22,271 nucleotides of DNA from DASQTB01 sp035642095 (GCA_035642095.1 DASQTB010000041.1:1-22271), one strand, 5' to 3'. Shown: positions 5,683 to 13,984, numbered from the stretch's first letter. Numbers and translations: made by a program. The notes: generated from the letters alone by a model not told the origin.

Positions 5683-6066
5683 ATGCGCCCGTTGGAGGTT
5701 AGGACCGAGGTTCCCAGTGGGTCGGCAGCGCCGGAGGCGGCCAGGACGTTCGTCCGCTCGGTGGCCGACCGGCTCCCGGGTCCACTGGTGGATGACACCT
5801 GCCTCCTGGTCTCCGAGCTGGTGACGAACAGCTACAAGCACGCCGGGAACCCGGACGGCTTTCCCATCGAGGTCGTTCTCGATCTGACCGAGGAACGCCT
5901 GCGACTTGAAGTGATCGACCGCAGCATCTTCGACCCGACCCCCGAATCCACCGCGGAGCTGCGCGACGTGAAATGGGGACTGTCCCTGGTCGACAAGATC
6001 GCCGACAGGTGGGGGCGCATCTCCGAGGGCGGGGTTTGGGCGGAGCTCCGCAACCCGCCCGGTTAA
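5683..6066 (+). CDS. RsbW-like anti-sigma regulatory factor (HATPase_c_2 serine kinase)
   Basis: This 127-residue GHKL-type ATPase domain has its N-box at about 44-53 (SELVTNSYKHA), with the Mg-binding Asn. The G2-like region is WGLSLVDKIADRWG near 98-111. Family members bind and inactivate a sigma factor and phosphorylate the STAS antagonist encoded just upstream. The G1 box, usually DxGxGFDP, reads DRSIFDP here: both glycines are replaced, so ATP binding may be altered or lost. AGGGAG lies directly before the ATG, and the 5-nt gap to the STAS stop implies co-translation. It could be a degenerate kinase acting mainly as a binder. Confidence 0.87.
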   Translation: MRPLEVRTEVPSGSAAPEAARTFVRSVADRLPGPLVDDTCLLVSELVTNSYKHAGNPDGFPIEVVLDLTEERLRLEVIDRSIFDPTPESTAELRDVKWGLSLVDKIADRWGRISEGGVWAELRNPPG

Positions 6067-6118
6067 GCGGCAATCGCCGGTCGACCGCTGGGGCGAGCCG
6101 GGCGGCGTCCCCGAGGGG

Positions 6119-6162
6119 TAGGCTTCGAGGGGTCGGGCCACCGGCCCGCCTGTCAAGGACAG
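6119..6162 (+). promoter_or_regulatory. Possible promoter and leader hairpins of the pyrimidine operon
   Basis: TAGGCT (6119-6124) fits TANNNT and would start transcription about 50 nt before the ATG at 6178; no clear -35 is present. Two small inverted repeats follow: CGGGCC-ACC-GGCCCG (6134-6148) and CTGTC-AAG-GACAG (6150-6162). The second could be an operator for a catabolic repressor. No regulator gene is adjacent. Confidence 0.3.
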
Positions 6163-6177
6163 ACCGGAGGGGAGCGG

Positions 6178-7176
6178 ATGATGCAGTTTGGGGTGTGCTT
6201 CGCGCCCGACCCTCCTCCCCGGCGCTGGGTCGACCTGGCCAAGCTCGCTGAGGATCGCGGCTTCGACTACGTGTGGCTGTGGGACTCGCACGTCCTGTGG
6301 CAGGAGGTGTATCCCGTCTTCACGCTGATGGCCGCGGAGACGGAGCGGATCAGGATCGGACCGCTGGTGACCAACCCCGTCACCCGGGACCCGACCGTGA
6401 CCGCCAGCGCCCTGGCCACCCTCGACGACTTCACCGACGGCCGCATGGTCATGGGGATCGGACGAGGCGACAGCGCCCGGCGGGTCATCGGCAAGACGCC
6501 GGTCAGCGTGGAGCGGATGGAGTGGGGCGCCAACCTGATCCGCGATCTGGTTGCCGGGCGTGAGGTCGACTATGAGGGGACCACGATCCAGCTCAAGTGG
6601 GCTCGGTGGGACCTCCCGGTCTGGATGGCGGCCTACGGTCCGAAGGCACTTCGAGCCGTGGGCCGCGTCGCCGACGGCCTGGTCATGCAGCTCGCCGACC
6701 CGTTCATAATCGAGTGGTCCCTTCGCTACGTCCGGGAGGGAGCGGAGGAGGCGGGCCGCAGCCTCGAGGACATCAAGATCATGAGCGCCGCCCCCACGTT
6801 CGTGACCGACGACCTGGCGGCGGCCCGGGAGCAGGTTCGGTGGTTCCCGGCCTTGGTGTCCAACCACGTGGTGGACCTGGTGAACCGCTATGCCAGCGAC
6901 GAGCTGCCGCCAGAGCTCACCGACTACATCAGGGCCCGCGATCACTACGACTACAGCGACCACGGGCGCCGCGGCGCCGAACACGCCGAGTTCGTCACCG
7001 ACCAGATCGTGGACCGGTTCTGCGTGATCGGGACTTTGGAGCAGTGCCAGGAAAAGCTGCACGTCCTGGAACGGATCGGCGTGGATCAGTTCACCATCTA
7101 CGCTGTCTCCGTGGAGGGCCCGGATGCGATCATCGAGACGTACGGGAAGGAGATCATCCCGGAGTTCACCCATTGA
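6178..7176 (+). CDS. Luciferase-like (LLM class), probably F420-dependent oxidoreductase, possibly the first step of pyrimidine reduction
   Basis: The 332-residue protein has the bacterial-luciferase TIM-barrel fold. The start MMQFGVCF is followed by a typical LLM N-terminus (LAKLAEDRGFDYVWLWDSH), the strand IRIGPLVTNPVTRDPTV and the turn GRMVMGIGRGDSA. It resembles a predicted F420-dependent subfamily (TIGR03842-type, from memory). LLM enzymes use F420 or FMN for hydride transfer or oxygenation. It is the first gene of a five-gene set that otherwise completes reductive pyrimidine catabolism but lacks dihydropyrimidine dehydrogenase. It may therefore reduce uracil/thymine with F420H2, or act on a related substrate. 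RutA, another LLM protein, opens uracil oxidatively, so oxygenation is the alternative. ACCGGAGGGGAGCGG precedes two adjacent ATGs. Confidence 0.85.
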   Translation: MMQFGVCFAPDPPPRRWVDLAKLAEDRGFDYVWLWDSHVLWQEVYPVFTLMAAETERIRIGPLVTNPVTRDPTVTASALATLDDFTDGRMVMGIGRGDSARRVIGKTPVSVERMEWGANLIRDLVAGREVDYEGTTIQLKWARWDLPVWMAAYGPKALRAVGRVADGLVMQLADPFIIEWSLRYVREGAEEAGRSLEDIKIMSAAPTFVTDDLAAAREQVRWFPALVSNHVVDLVNRYASDELPPELTDYIRARDHYDYSDHGRRGAEHAEFVTDQIVDRFCVIGTLEQCQEKLHVLERIGVDQFTIYAVSVEGPDAIIETYGKEIIPEFTH

Positions 7177-7212
7177 GCACGGGCGGGCCCCGCCCTGAAA
7201 GGAGCATCTGAG

Positions 7213-8058
7213 ATGACCACGGTTCGCACCGCCGTAATCCAGGCCAATGCCAATATGCCGAAGGAGGAGGCCGTCGAGAAGCACGTTGAGCTGATCGGGA
7301 AGGCCGCCGCCGACGGCGCCCAGATCACGTGCCTGCAGGAGATCTTCCACGGGCCGTACTTCCCCGCGGAACAGGATCCCAAGTGGTACGCCACGGCGGA
7401 GCCGGAGGACGGGCCCACCGTGACCCGGATGCGGGAGGTGGCCCGGGAGCACGGGATGCTGCTGGTCGTGCCGTTCTTCGAGGAGGCCCAGACCGGCGTC
7501 TACTACAACTCCGCCGTCGTGATCGAGTCCGACGGCACGATCCTCGGAAAGTATCGGAAGACCCACATCCCCCACGTCGGCCCGTGCTTCTGGGAGAAGT
7601 TCTACTTCAAGCCCGGGAACCTGGGGTACCCGGTCTTCGACTCGTCCGTGGGCAGGGTCGGCCTGATCATCTGCTACGACCGTCATTTCCCGGAGATCGG
7701 CCGGGCCCTGGGACTGAAGGGGGCAGAGATCGTGTTCAATCCCTCGGCCACCGTGGAGTCGCTCTCCAAGTACCTGTGGGAGCTCGAGCAGCCGGCGCAC
7801 GCCGTGGCCAACGGCTACTGGATCGCGGCGATCAACCGGGTGGGGGTGGAAGCGCCGCTCTCGTCGGCGAGGTTCTACGGCTCGTCGTACTTCTGTGATC
7901 CCCGGGGGCAGATCGTGGCCCAGGCCTCCGACTCGGAGGACGAGGTCCTGGTGGCCGACCTCGACCTCGACATGATCAGGGAGGTCCGGAACACGTGGCA
8001 GTTCCTCCGAGACCGGAGGCCCGAGACGTACGGCGAGCTGACCGAGCTGTTGCCATGA
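7213..8058 (+). CDS. Nitrilase-superfamily amidohydrolase, probable beta-ureidopropionase (N-carbamoyl-beta-alanine hydrolase)
   Basis: The 281-residue protein is a complete C-N hydrolase domain. The catalytic triad is visible: Glu43 in CLQEIFHGPYF, Lys116 in GKYRKTHIPH and Cys154 in IICYDRHFPE. The GPYF and YDRHFPE contexts are those of beta-ureidopropionase and N-carbamoyl-amino-acid hydrolases. With dihydropyrimidinase two genes downstream, the expected reaction is N-carbamoyl-beta-alanine (or its methyl analogue from thymine) to beta-alanine, CO2 and ammonia. GAAAGGAGCATCTGAG gives a good ribosome site. The gene overlaps the next by ATGA. Agmatine-derived N-carbamoylputrescine hydrolase is a less likely alternative because of the context. 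Confidence 0.9.
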   Translation: MTTVRTAVIQANANMPKEEAVEKHVELIGKAAADGAQITCLQEIFHGPYFPAEQDPKWYATAEPEDGPTVTRMREVAREHGMLLVVPFFEEAQTGVYYNSAVVIESDGTILGKYRKTHIPHVGPCFWEKFYFKPGNLGYPVFDSSVGRVGLIICYDRHFPEIGRALGLKGAEIVFNPSATVESLSKYLWELEQPAHAVANGYWIAAINRVGVEAPLSSARFYGSSYFCDPRGQIVAQASDSEDEVLVADLDLDMIREVRNTWQFLRDRRPETYGELTELLP

Positions 8059-9368
8059 CCGACGGCGGGAACGGCGACGCCTCGGAGCTCCTGGCCCGGC
8101 ACAAGGAGGTCATGCCGTCGTGGCTCCTCCTCTACTACGACGAACCCATCGAGCTCGTCCGGGGGGAGGGCGCCCGGGTCTGGGACGCGGCCGGGAAGGA
8201 GTACCTGGACTTCTTCGGTGGCATCGTGACCACCATCTCCGGACACGTGGTCCCGAAGCTGGTCGAGGCGCTCACCGAGCAGGCGAACAAGATCGCCCAC
8301 ACCTCGACGCTCTACCTGATCCGGCCGATGGTGGAGCTGGCCGAGCGAATGACCGGGCTGGCCCCGATCGATCCTCCCACCAAGGCGTTCTTCGTCGGTT
8401 CGGGGACAGAGGCCATCGAGGCCGCCCTGCTGTTCGCGACGTCGTGGCGCCGCTCGAACGAGATCATCGCCCTCCGGAACTCCTATCACGGCCGGTCCTT
8501 CGGGGCGGTGGGGATCACCGGGAACAAGGGATGGTCGGCCACGTCGTTCTCGCCCCTCAACGTGTCCTACGCCCTGGCTCCCTACTGCTACCGGTGCCCC
8601 TTGGGGCTGACGTACCCGGATTGCGGGGTGGCCTGCGCGGAGGACGTCCGGAACGTGATCGAGACCACCACGACCGGCGAGCCGGCGGCCATGATCGCGG
8701 AGCCGATCCAGGGGGTCGGCGGGTTCGTCACCCCGCCCCCCGAGTACTTCCAGATCGTGAAGTCGATCCTGGATGAGTTCGGTATCCCGTTCATCGCCGA
8801 CGAGGTCCAGACGGGGTTCGGGCGGACCGGGGAGTCGTTTTGGGGGATCGAGGACTACGACGTCCGCCCCGATGCCATCGTGTGCGCCAAGGGGCTGGGG
8901 AACGGGATGTCCATCGGGGCGGTGGTCGGTCGCGCGGACATGGTCGACTCGCTCCGGGCAAACTCGATCTCCACCTTCGGAGGGAACCCGCTGGCCTCGA
9001 CGTACGCCTTGGCGAACCTGGACCACATCGAGGAGGAGGACCTCCAGCAGAACGCGTACAAGGTGGGGAACTACCTGCACCGGGGCCTCAAGGACCTGGA
9101 GGATCGATTCGACATCGTCGGCGAGGTCCGGGGCAAGGGCCTCATGGTCGGGGTCGAGCTGGTCACGGACGGCGAGAGCAAGAATCCGAACCCCGAGGCC
9201 GCCGCCAAGGTCATGGAGATCTCCAAGGAGCGGGGCCTCCTGGTCGGCAAGGGGGGCCTGTACGGCAACGTCCTGCGGGTCTCGCCCCCCCTGTCGATCA
9301 CCGAGGACGACGCGGGGCGGGCCATCGAGACCCTGGAGGTGGCGTTCGGGGAGGCCCAGCAGCGGTGA
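8055..9368 (+). CDS. Class III PLP aminotransferase, probable beta-alanine/3-aminoisobutyrate:pyruvate (or 2-oxoglutarate) aminotransferase
   Basis: The 437-residue protein is a fold-type I aminotransferase. PLP-site motifs are GSGTEA (116-121), SYHGRSFG (143-150), AEPIQGVGG (215-223), Asp249 in IADEVQTGFGRTG and the Schiff-base Lys279 in CAKGLGNG. A Cys-rich segment (YCYRCPLGLTYPDC) occurs in AGXT2-like members, which act on beta-alanine and 3-aminoisobutyrate. In this operon it would convert beta-alanine to malonate semialdehyde. The ATG overlaps the upstream stop (ATGA), with a poor ribosome site, so translation is probably coupled. An in-frame upstream start at 7995 would lie inside the nitrilase gene and is rejected. 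The downstream gene overlaps as GTGA. Confidence 0.9.
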   Translation: MTDGGNGDASELLARHKEVMPSWLLLYYDEPIELVRGEGARVWDAAGKEYLDFFGGIVTTISGHVVPKLVEALTEQANKIAHTSTLYLIRPMVELAERMTGLAPIDPPTKAFFVGSGTEAIEAALLFATSWRRSNEIIALRNSYHGRSFGAVGITGNKGWSATSFSPLNVSYALAPYCYRCPLGLTYPDCGVACAEDVRNVIETTTTGEPAAMIAEPIQGVGGFVTPPPEYFQIVKSILDEFGIPFIADEVQTGFGRTGESFWGIEDYDVRPDAIVCAKGLGNGMSIGAVVGRADMVDSLRANSISTFGGNPLASTYALANLDHIEEEDLQQNAYKVGNYLHRGLKDLEDRFDIVGEVRGKGLMVGVELVTDGESKNPNPEAAAKVMEISKERGLLVGKGGLYGNVLRVSPPLSITEDDAGRAIETLEVAFGEAQQR

Positions 9369-10741
9369 AGACCCTCATCAGGAACGGGACGGTGGTGACG
9401 GCCACCGAGACGCTGGATGCCGACGTCCTGGTCGAGGACCAGAGGGTCGTTGCCGTGGCCCTGGACCTCGACGTGGAGGCGGACACGGTCCTCGACGCCA
9501 CCGACCGTTACGTGATCCCCGGAGGGGTCGACGTCCACACCCACTTCGACCTTCCCTTCGGCGGAAGCTTCTGCTCCGATGACTTCGGCACAGGCACCCG
9601 GGCGGCGGCGTTCGGGGGGACCACGACCTGCGTCGACTTCGCGGTGCAGGACTACGGAGAGTCGCTGCGCCGGGGGCTGGACCGGTGGTTCGAGAAAGGG
9701 CAGAAGGCCCAGACGGACTTCGGTCTCCACATGATCGTCCGGGAGGTCAACGATCAGGTCCTCAAGGAGATGGACGAACTGGTCAACGAGGGCATCACCT
9801 CCTTCAAGCTGTTTATGGCGTATCCCGGTGTGTTCATGCTCGACGATGCCGCCATCTTCAAGGCCATGCAGCGGGCGGCAGACAGCGGAGCGCTCATCAT
9901 GATGCACGCCGAGAACGGAGGCCCCATCGACGTCCTGGTCCAGCAGCACCTTGCCAAGGGGAAGACCGACCCCGTCTATCACGGCTTGACCCGGCCGGCC
10001 TCGATGGAGGGGGAAGCGGTGCACCGAGTGTTCAAGATGGCCGAGCTGGCCGGAGCTCCCGCCTACATCGTCCATCTCTCCTCGAGAGACGCTCTGGATG
10101 CTCTTCAGGAGGCCCGGGCCCGAGGGGTGGCCGCGTTCGCAGAGACCTGCCCTCAGTACCTGTATCTGAGCCTCGACGACCTGTCCCGGCCCGGCTTCGA
10201 AGGGGCCAAGTTCGTATGCTCCCCGCCGCTCCGGCCGAAGGACCACCAGGACGATCTGTGGAAAGGACTGGCCGGCGGGGCCCTCCAGGTGGTGGCCACG
10301 GACCACGCGCCGTTCAACTACCAGGGACAGAAAGACATGGGAAAGGACAACTTCGCCAACATCCCCAACGGCCTGCCCAGCGTGGAGGACCGGGTCACCC
10401 TGATGTTCCAGCGCGTCCGGGCCGGCCAGCTGAGCCCGAATCGGTGGGTGGAGCTCATCGCCACCAACCCGGCCAAGATGTTCGGGCTGTACCCCCGCAA
10501 GGGGACCATCGCGCCGGGCTTCGACGCCGACATCGTGATCTTCGACCCGACCCGAGAGCGCGTCCTCTCCTCGGAGAGCCACCACATGAACGTGGACTAC
10601 TCCTGCTACGAAGGGATGAAGGTGTGGGGCCTCCCCGAGGTGGTCATGCAGCGAGGGAGTGTCCTGGTGCAGGACGGCGAGTGGTTCGGGAAGATGGGGC
10701 AGGGCAATTTCGTGGCCAGGAGCCGGTTCGAGGAACCTTGA
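9365..10741 (+). CDS. Dihydropyrimidinase (D-hydantoinase family)
   Basis: The 458-residue protein is a full-length cyclic amidohydrolase of the usual size. The metal ligands are all present: His58 and His60 in DVHTHFD, carboxylated Lys148 in SFKLFMAYPG, His181 in MMHAENG, His237 in IVHLSS and Asp313 in ATDHAPF. Tyr153 in the MAYPG loop is the substrate-contacting residue typical of dihydropyrimidinases. It hydrolyses 5,6-dihydrouracil/thymine, or hydantoins, to N-carbamoyl-beta-amino acids, the substrates of the nitrilase two genes upstream. The GTG start overlaps the aminotransferase stop, with GGGGAGG 10 nt before it. Allantoinase and dihydroorotase are less likely, given the Tyr and the gene context. 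Confidence 0.93.
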   Translation: MKTLIRNGTVVTATETLDADVLVEDQRVVAVALDLDVEADTVLDATDRYVIPGGVDVHTHFDLPFGGSFCSDDFGTGTRAAAFGGTTTCVDFAVQDYGESLRRGLDRWFEKGQKAQTDFGLHMIVREVNDQVLKEMDELVNEGITSFKLFMAYPGVFMLDDAAIFKAMQRAADSGALIMMHAENGGPIDVLVQQHLAKGKTDPVYHGLTRPASMEGEAVHRVFKMAELAGAPAYIVHLSSRDALDALQEARARGVAAFAETCPQYLYLSLDDLSRPGFEGAKFVCSPPLRPKDHQDDLWKGLAGGALQVVATDHAPFNYQGQKDMGKDNFANIPNGLPSVEDRVTLMFQRVRAGQLSPNRWVELIATNPAKMFGLYPRKGTIAPGFDADIVIFDPTRERVLSSESHHMNVDYSCYEGMKVWGLPEVVMQRGSVLVQDGEWFGKMGQGNFVARSRFEEP

Positions 10742-10757
10742 TCAAGGAGTTGATCCA

Positions 10758-12257
10758 ATGACCGCACCCATGAAAGTCCAGAGCCTCATCGGCGGGAGGC
10801 TCCGCGAGTCCCACGCCGACGACGTCCCGGTCGATCCGGTGTTCGACCCGGCCACTGGAGAGACCATCGCTCTCCTGCCCTACTCGACGACGGAGGAGAT
10901 CGGTGAGGCGGTCGAAGCGGCCAGGGATGCCTTCCCCGAGTGGTCGAACGTCCCGGTCCCCGATCGGGCCCAGATGATGTTCCGGTTCAAGGCCCTCCTG
11001 GAGGAGCACTTCGACGACGTGTCGATGCTGGTCGTCCGGGAGAACGGGAAAACGCTTCCGGAGGCCAAGGGGGAAGTGCGGCGAGCGATCGAGGTCGTGG
11101 ACCTGGCCTGCGGTGCGCCGACCCTCCTGATGGGGACGAATCTCGACCAGATCGCTGAGGGCATCGACGAGGAGCTGGTTCGCTTCCCGGTCGGCGTATG
11201 CGCCGGGATCACGCCGTTCAACTTCCCGAACATGGTGCCGCTGTGGATGATCCCCGTGGCTTTGGTAGCGGGAAACACCTTCGTGCACAAGCCCTCCCAG
11301 CGGACCCCGCTGTCGGCGATGCGGATCGGGGAGCTCCTGGCCGAGGCCGGCCTCCCGGACGGGGTCTTCAACGTGGTCCACGGCTCCAAGGACGCGGTGG
11401 ACGCGCTCCTCGCCCATCCGGACGTCTCCGCCGTGTCCGTGGTGGGGTCGGTGGCGGTCGCTTCGTACATCTATGCCACGGCCGCGGCGGCCGGGAAACG
11501 AGTCCAGGCCCTGGGCGGGGCCAAGAACCACCTGATCGTGATGGACGACGCGGACCTGGAGAAATCCGTCACGGCCCTGATCTCGTCCGCGTTCGGGAAC
11601 GCCGGTCAGCGCTGTCTGGCGGGAAGCGTTGCCGTCGGCGTCGGCTCCGTCGGCGAGGCCCTCGTCCGGGAGCTATCCGAGCAGGCCTCAGCGCTCCGGC
11701 TCGGCCCGGGAGCCGAGTCGGACACCGACATGGGCCCGGTGATCCGCGAGGAACGGAGGAAGGAGCTCATCGGATACATCGAGGAGGCCCAGGAGAGCGG
11801 GGCGAAGCTCTCTCTGGACGGCCGAGGAGTGGGACCGTCGGAGGGCTTCTTCCTGGGACCGACCATCTTCGAGGACGTGACGCCCGAGATGCGCCTGTGG
11901 AGAGATGAGCTCTTCGGGCCCGTCCTATCGGTGACGCGGGCCGCGGACATCGACGACGCGCTGAGGATCTTGAACTCGAGCACCTACGGCAACGCGGCCT
12001 CCATCTTCACCTCCTCGGGCCACAATGCCCGTGAGTTCAAGCGGAGAGCGGAGGCGGGGATGCTCGGGGTGAACGTCGGGGTCGCCGCCCCCATGGCCTT
12101 CTTCCCCTTCACGGGGTGGAAGAGCTCGTTCTTCGGGGACCTTCACGCCACAGGCATCGACGCCTTCCGCTTCTACACGCGGCAGAAGGTCGTCACGTCT
12201 CGCTGGTGGCTTCCCTCGGCGCTCGACCACTCCCAGCCGGAGGGCCGCGGCCACTGA
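10758..12257 (+). CDS. mmsA: CoA-acylating methylmalonate/malonate-semialdehyde dehydrogenase
   Basis: This 499-residue aldehyde dehydrogenase has the nucleophile Cys286 in NAGQRCLAGS. The general-base glutamate of ordinary ALDHs is replaced in LGGAKNH (252-258), which is the hallmark of the CoA-dependent MMSDH branch. GVCAGITPFNFPNMVPLWM (147-165) is also typical. It would turn malonate semialdehyde into acetyl-CoA, or methylmalonate semialdehyde from thymine into propionyl-CoA, making NADH and CO2 and closing the operon's pathway. The same family serves valine and inositol degradation, but the neighbours favour pyrimidines. AAGGAG precedes the ATG by 8 nt. The gene ends 27 nt from the convergent glycosyltransferase with only a weak inverted repeat (12278-12303). 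Confidence 0.93.
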   Translation: MTAPMKVQSLIGGRLRESHADDVPVDPVFDPATGETIALLPYSTTEEIGEAVEAARDAFPEWSNVPVPDRAQMMFRFKALLEEHFDDVSMLVVRENGKTLPEAKGEVRRAIEVVDLACGAPTLLMGTNLDQIAEGIDEELVRFPVGVCAGITPFNFPNMVPLWMIPVALVAGNTFVHKPSQRTPLSAMRIGELLAEAGLPDGVFNVVHGSKDAVDALLAHPDVSAVSVVGSVAVASYIYATAAAAGKRVQALGGAKNHLIVMDDADLEKSVTALISSAFGNAGQRCLAGSVAVGVGSVGEALVRELSEQASALRLGPGAESDTDMGPVIREERRKELIGYIEEAQESGAKLSLDGRGVGPSEGFFLGPTIFEDVTPEMRLWRDELFGPVLSVTRAADIDDALRILNSSTYGNAASIFTSSGHNAREFKRRAEAGMLGVNVGVAAPMAFFPFTGWKSSFFGDLHATGIDAFRFYTRQKVVTSRWWLPSALDHSQPEGRGH

Positions 12258-12277
12258 GCTGAGAGCGGCCGAGCACG

Positions 12278-12303
12278 TCCCACGTCAGTCCCCTGTCGTG
12301 GGA
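12278..12303. terminator. Weak inverted repeat between convergent operons
   Basis: TCCCACG (12278-12284) and CGTGGGA (12297-12303) form a 7-bp stem with a 12-nt loop. It overlaps the last codons of the minus-strand glycosyltransferase and follows the stop of the plus-strand dehydrogenase. It has no T-run, so termination strength is doubtful. Confidence 0.25.
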
Positions 12304-13409
12304 AGGGCCACGGTTCGCCATCCTGCCTCCGCGGCTGAGGCCCGGATCAGGTCGGCCAGCCGCGCCGTCAGCGCCTCGAGGCTGAAGTGGCTCCGGGCCA
12401 CCGCCCGGTTGTGCTCCAGGAGGTCCCCGTTCCGGTGCTGGAGCCACGTCCTGAGCGGTCCGGGATCGTCCACCGGGAACCACCGGAACCCGAAGCGCCC
12501 GATCTCGGCGGCCACGGGGTAGTCGGCCACCGCGAGCGGCCGGCCGTGCAGTGCCGACTCGATAAGCGGGCATCCGAACCCCTCCCAGGACGACGGGAGC
12601 ACCACGGCATCGGCGGCCGCGTAGGCATCGGCCATGGTGAGCCCCGCCGGGAGGCCCCGATAGACCGGGCACCCGGCCCGGGCCAGGACCCGCGCCGCCT
12701 CCCGCCCGTAGCCCTCTTCGGCGGGACCGGTCAGCCAATAGGTCGCCCCCAGGGCCTCGGCCAGGGACACGCCGACCGGGATGTTCTTCCGGGCGATGGC
12801 CCGCGTCGGCTGGAGCATCAGGAGGTCACCGGGCCGGATTCCCAGCCGGCGCCGAGTGGGGGCCCGCCGTCCCGGTGGCTCATGGGGAAACCCGTTGTAG
12901 ACCGTGGTCGCCCGGATCCCCCGTGCCGCCAGGTCACGCCGGCTTAGATCGTTGATCGTGACGTGGACCCAGGCGGGGTCATCCGGCGGCCAGCCCTGGA
13001 CGTGGGCGAACCGTTCTCGCTGCCACGGCAAGTCATGGTGGTGGAGGATGGCGGGCCGTCCCCGAAGACCCTCGCTGACCACTCGCGTGGCCTCCGGATT
13101 GAGCGGTAGGGAGCAGAGGTTCTCCACCACCACGAGGTGGGCCCCGGACAGGGCGGCCTCCAGCTCCCGCGCGGAGATGCCGTGGCCTGGTGATCGAAGG
13201 CCGAGCCCGAGCAGGATGTGGTCGGCCCGTCCATCGCCGGCCACCGTCCGGACCCGGAAGCCGAGGCGGGCGAACGCTTCGGCCCAGTGGGATGCGGACA
13301 CGGACACACCATCCGCGCCGCCGAGCCGGAACGAGAGCAGGGCCACGATCGGCTCCGCCCTCGGCCGGGTCCGCTGCCGGGGAGCGGAGGTTGAGATCTC
13401 CGGCGTCAT
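12285..13409 (-). CDS. Glycosyltransferase, GT-B fold (GT4-like)
   Basis: The 374-residue protein is a retaining GT4-type enzyme. Its N-terminal Rossmann half contains VALLSFRLGGADGVSVSASH and a hydrophobic HLVVVEN strand. The donor-binding C-terminal half contains QPTRAIARKNIP (200-211), with the usual Arg/Lys pair, and the E-x7-E motif with Glu276 and Glu284 in SSWEGFGCPLIESAL. It likely adds a sugar to a surface polysaccharide or secondary metabolite; donor and acceptor are unknown. The ATG overlaps the methyltransferase TGA (ATGA), so it is translationally coupled as the last of three genes. It converges on the pyrimidine operon. Confidence 0.88.
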   Translation of the reverse strand: MTPEISTSAPRQRTRPRAEPIVALLSFRLGGADGVSVSASHWAEAFARLGFRVRTVAGDGRADHILLGLGLRSPGHGISARELEAALSGAHLVVVENLCSLPLNPEATRVVSEGLRGRPAILHHHDLPWQRERFAHVQGWPPDDPAWVHVTINDLSRRDLAARGIRATTVYNGFPHEPPGRRAPTRRRLGIRPGDLLMLQPTRAIARKNIPVGVSLAEALGATYWLTGPAEEGYGREAARVLARAGCPVYRGLPAGLTMADAYAAADAVVLPSSWEGFGCPLIESALHGRPLAVADYPVAAEIGRFGFRWFPVDDPGPLRTWLQHRNGDLLEHNRAVARSHFSLEALTARLADLIRASAAEAGWRTVALPTTGD

Positions 13410-13984
13410 GACCGTCGACAGATGACCCGCAGGTTCCTGAAGTCGTACGCGGATGTCTCGATGTTCACGAAACCGGTCCGCCCGAGGAGCTCCCGCAACC
13501 AGGCCTCGTCGAACAGCGTGTGGTGGGCGTTCCAGATCCACCGGGGGACGCCCCGCCCGTCCTCCCCCCGGTGCGCGAGTCGATCCGAGTGTCCACCCAG
13601 GAGCCAGTAGTTCGCTTCCCGGGTATCGATCTCGCCCCGGACCCATTGTTCCGCGATGAATCGGGCGTCGGGCACACCGACGTTGAGCTCTCCGTTCGAC
13701 TCCAGCACCCGAGCCCACTCACGGAGCGTGGCCTCGACGCGTTCCCAGCTCTGATGCTCCAGGACGTGGTTGGCACGGATCGCGGCCACGCTCGAGTCGG
13801 CGAACGGCAGCCGATCCTGCCGGCAGATCACCTCGATGTGTGGGAGGGGAAGCACATCGGTGTGGACGTCATAGCCCTCGTGGGGACGTTCCCCCGCCCC
13901 GACCTCCACCCTGACGGTCCGACCCTGGCGTGGATACCCGCCCGGGCGGGTGGCTCTGCTCGACCGCTCCAGACGGCTGGCCAT
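13406..13984 (-). CDS. SAM-dependent methyltransferase (class I, Methyltransf_11-like)
   Basis: The 192-residue protein has motif I VEVGAGERP at 26-34 for AdoMet binding, an acidic strand with HTDVLPLP, DRLPFADSS at 57-65 and NHVLEH at 72-77 (motif IV region), and an ELNVGVPDARF segment. The C-terminal part (WIWNAHHTLFDEAWLRELL, then FVNIE) is typical of methyltransferases in sugar and polysaccharide clusters. It probably methylates a glycan or nucleotide-sugar intermediate. The ATG shares a base with the upstream stop (TGATG) and its own stop overlaps the glycosyltransferase start, so the three genes are tightly coupled. A longer N-terminal version starting near 14116 would overlap the acetyltransferase deeply and is unlikely. 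Confidence 0.85.
   Translation of the reverse strand: MASRLERSSRATRPGGYPRQGRTVRVEVGAGERPHEGYDVHTDVLPLPHIEVICRQDRLPFADSSVAAIRANHVLEHQSWERVEATLREWARVLESNGELNVGVPDARFIAEQWVRGEIDTREANYWLLGGHSDRLAHRGEDGRGVPRWIWNAHHTLFDEAWLRELLGRTGFVNIETSAYDFRNLRVICRRS

Noticed and set aside
5674..7800. A 708-codon open frame on the minus strand across the RsbW-like, LLM and nitrilase genes, with similar long antisense frames at 7875-9080 and 9071-10585
   Set aside because: These are by-products of high GC content. The plus-strand genes beneath them have catalytic motifs, ribosome sites and tight overlaps, whereas the antisense products have no recognisable family.
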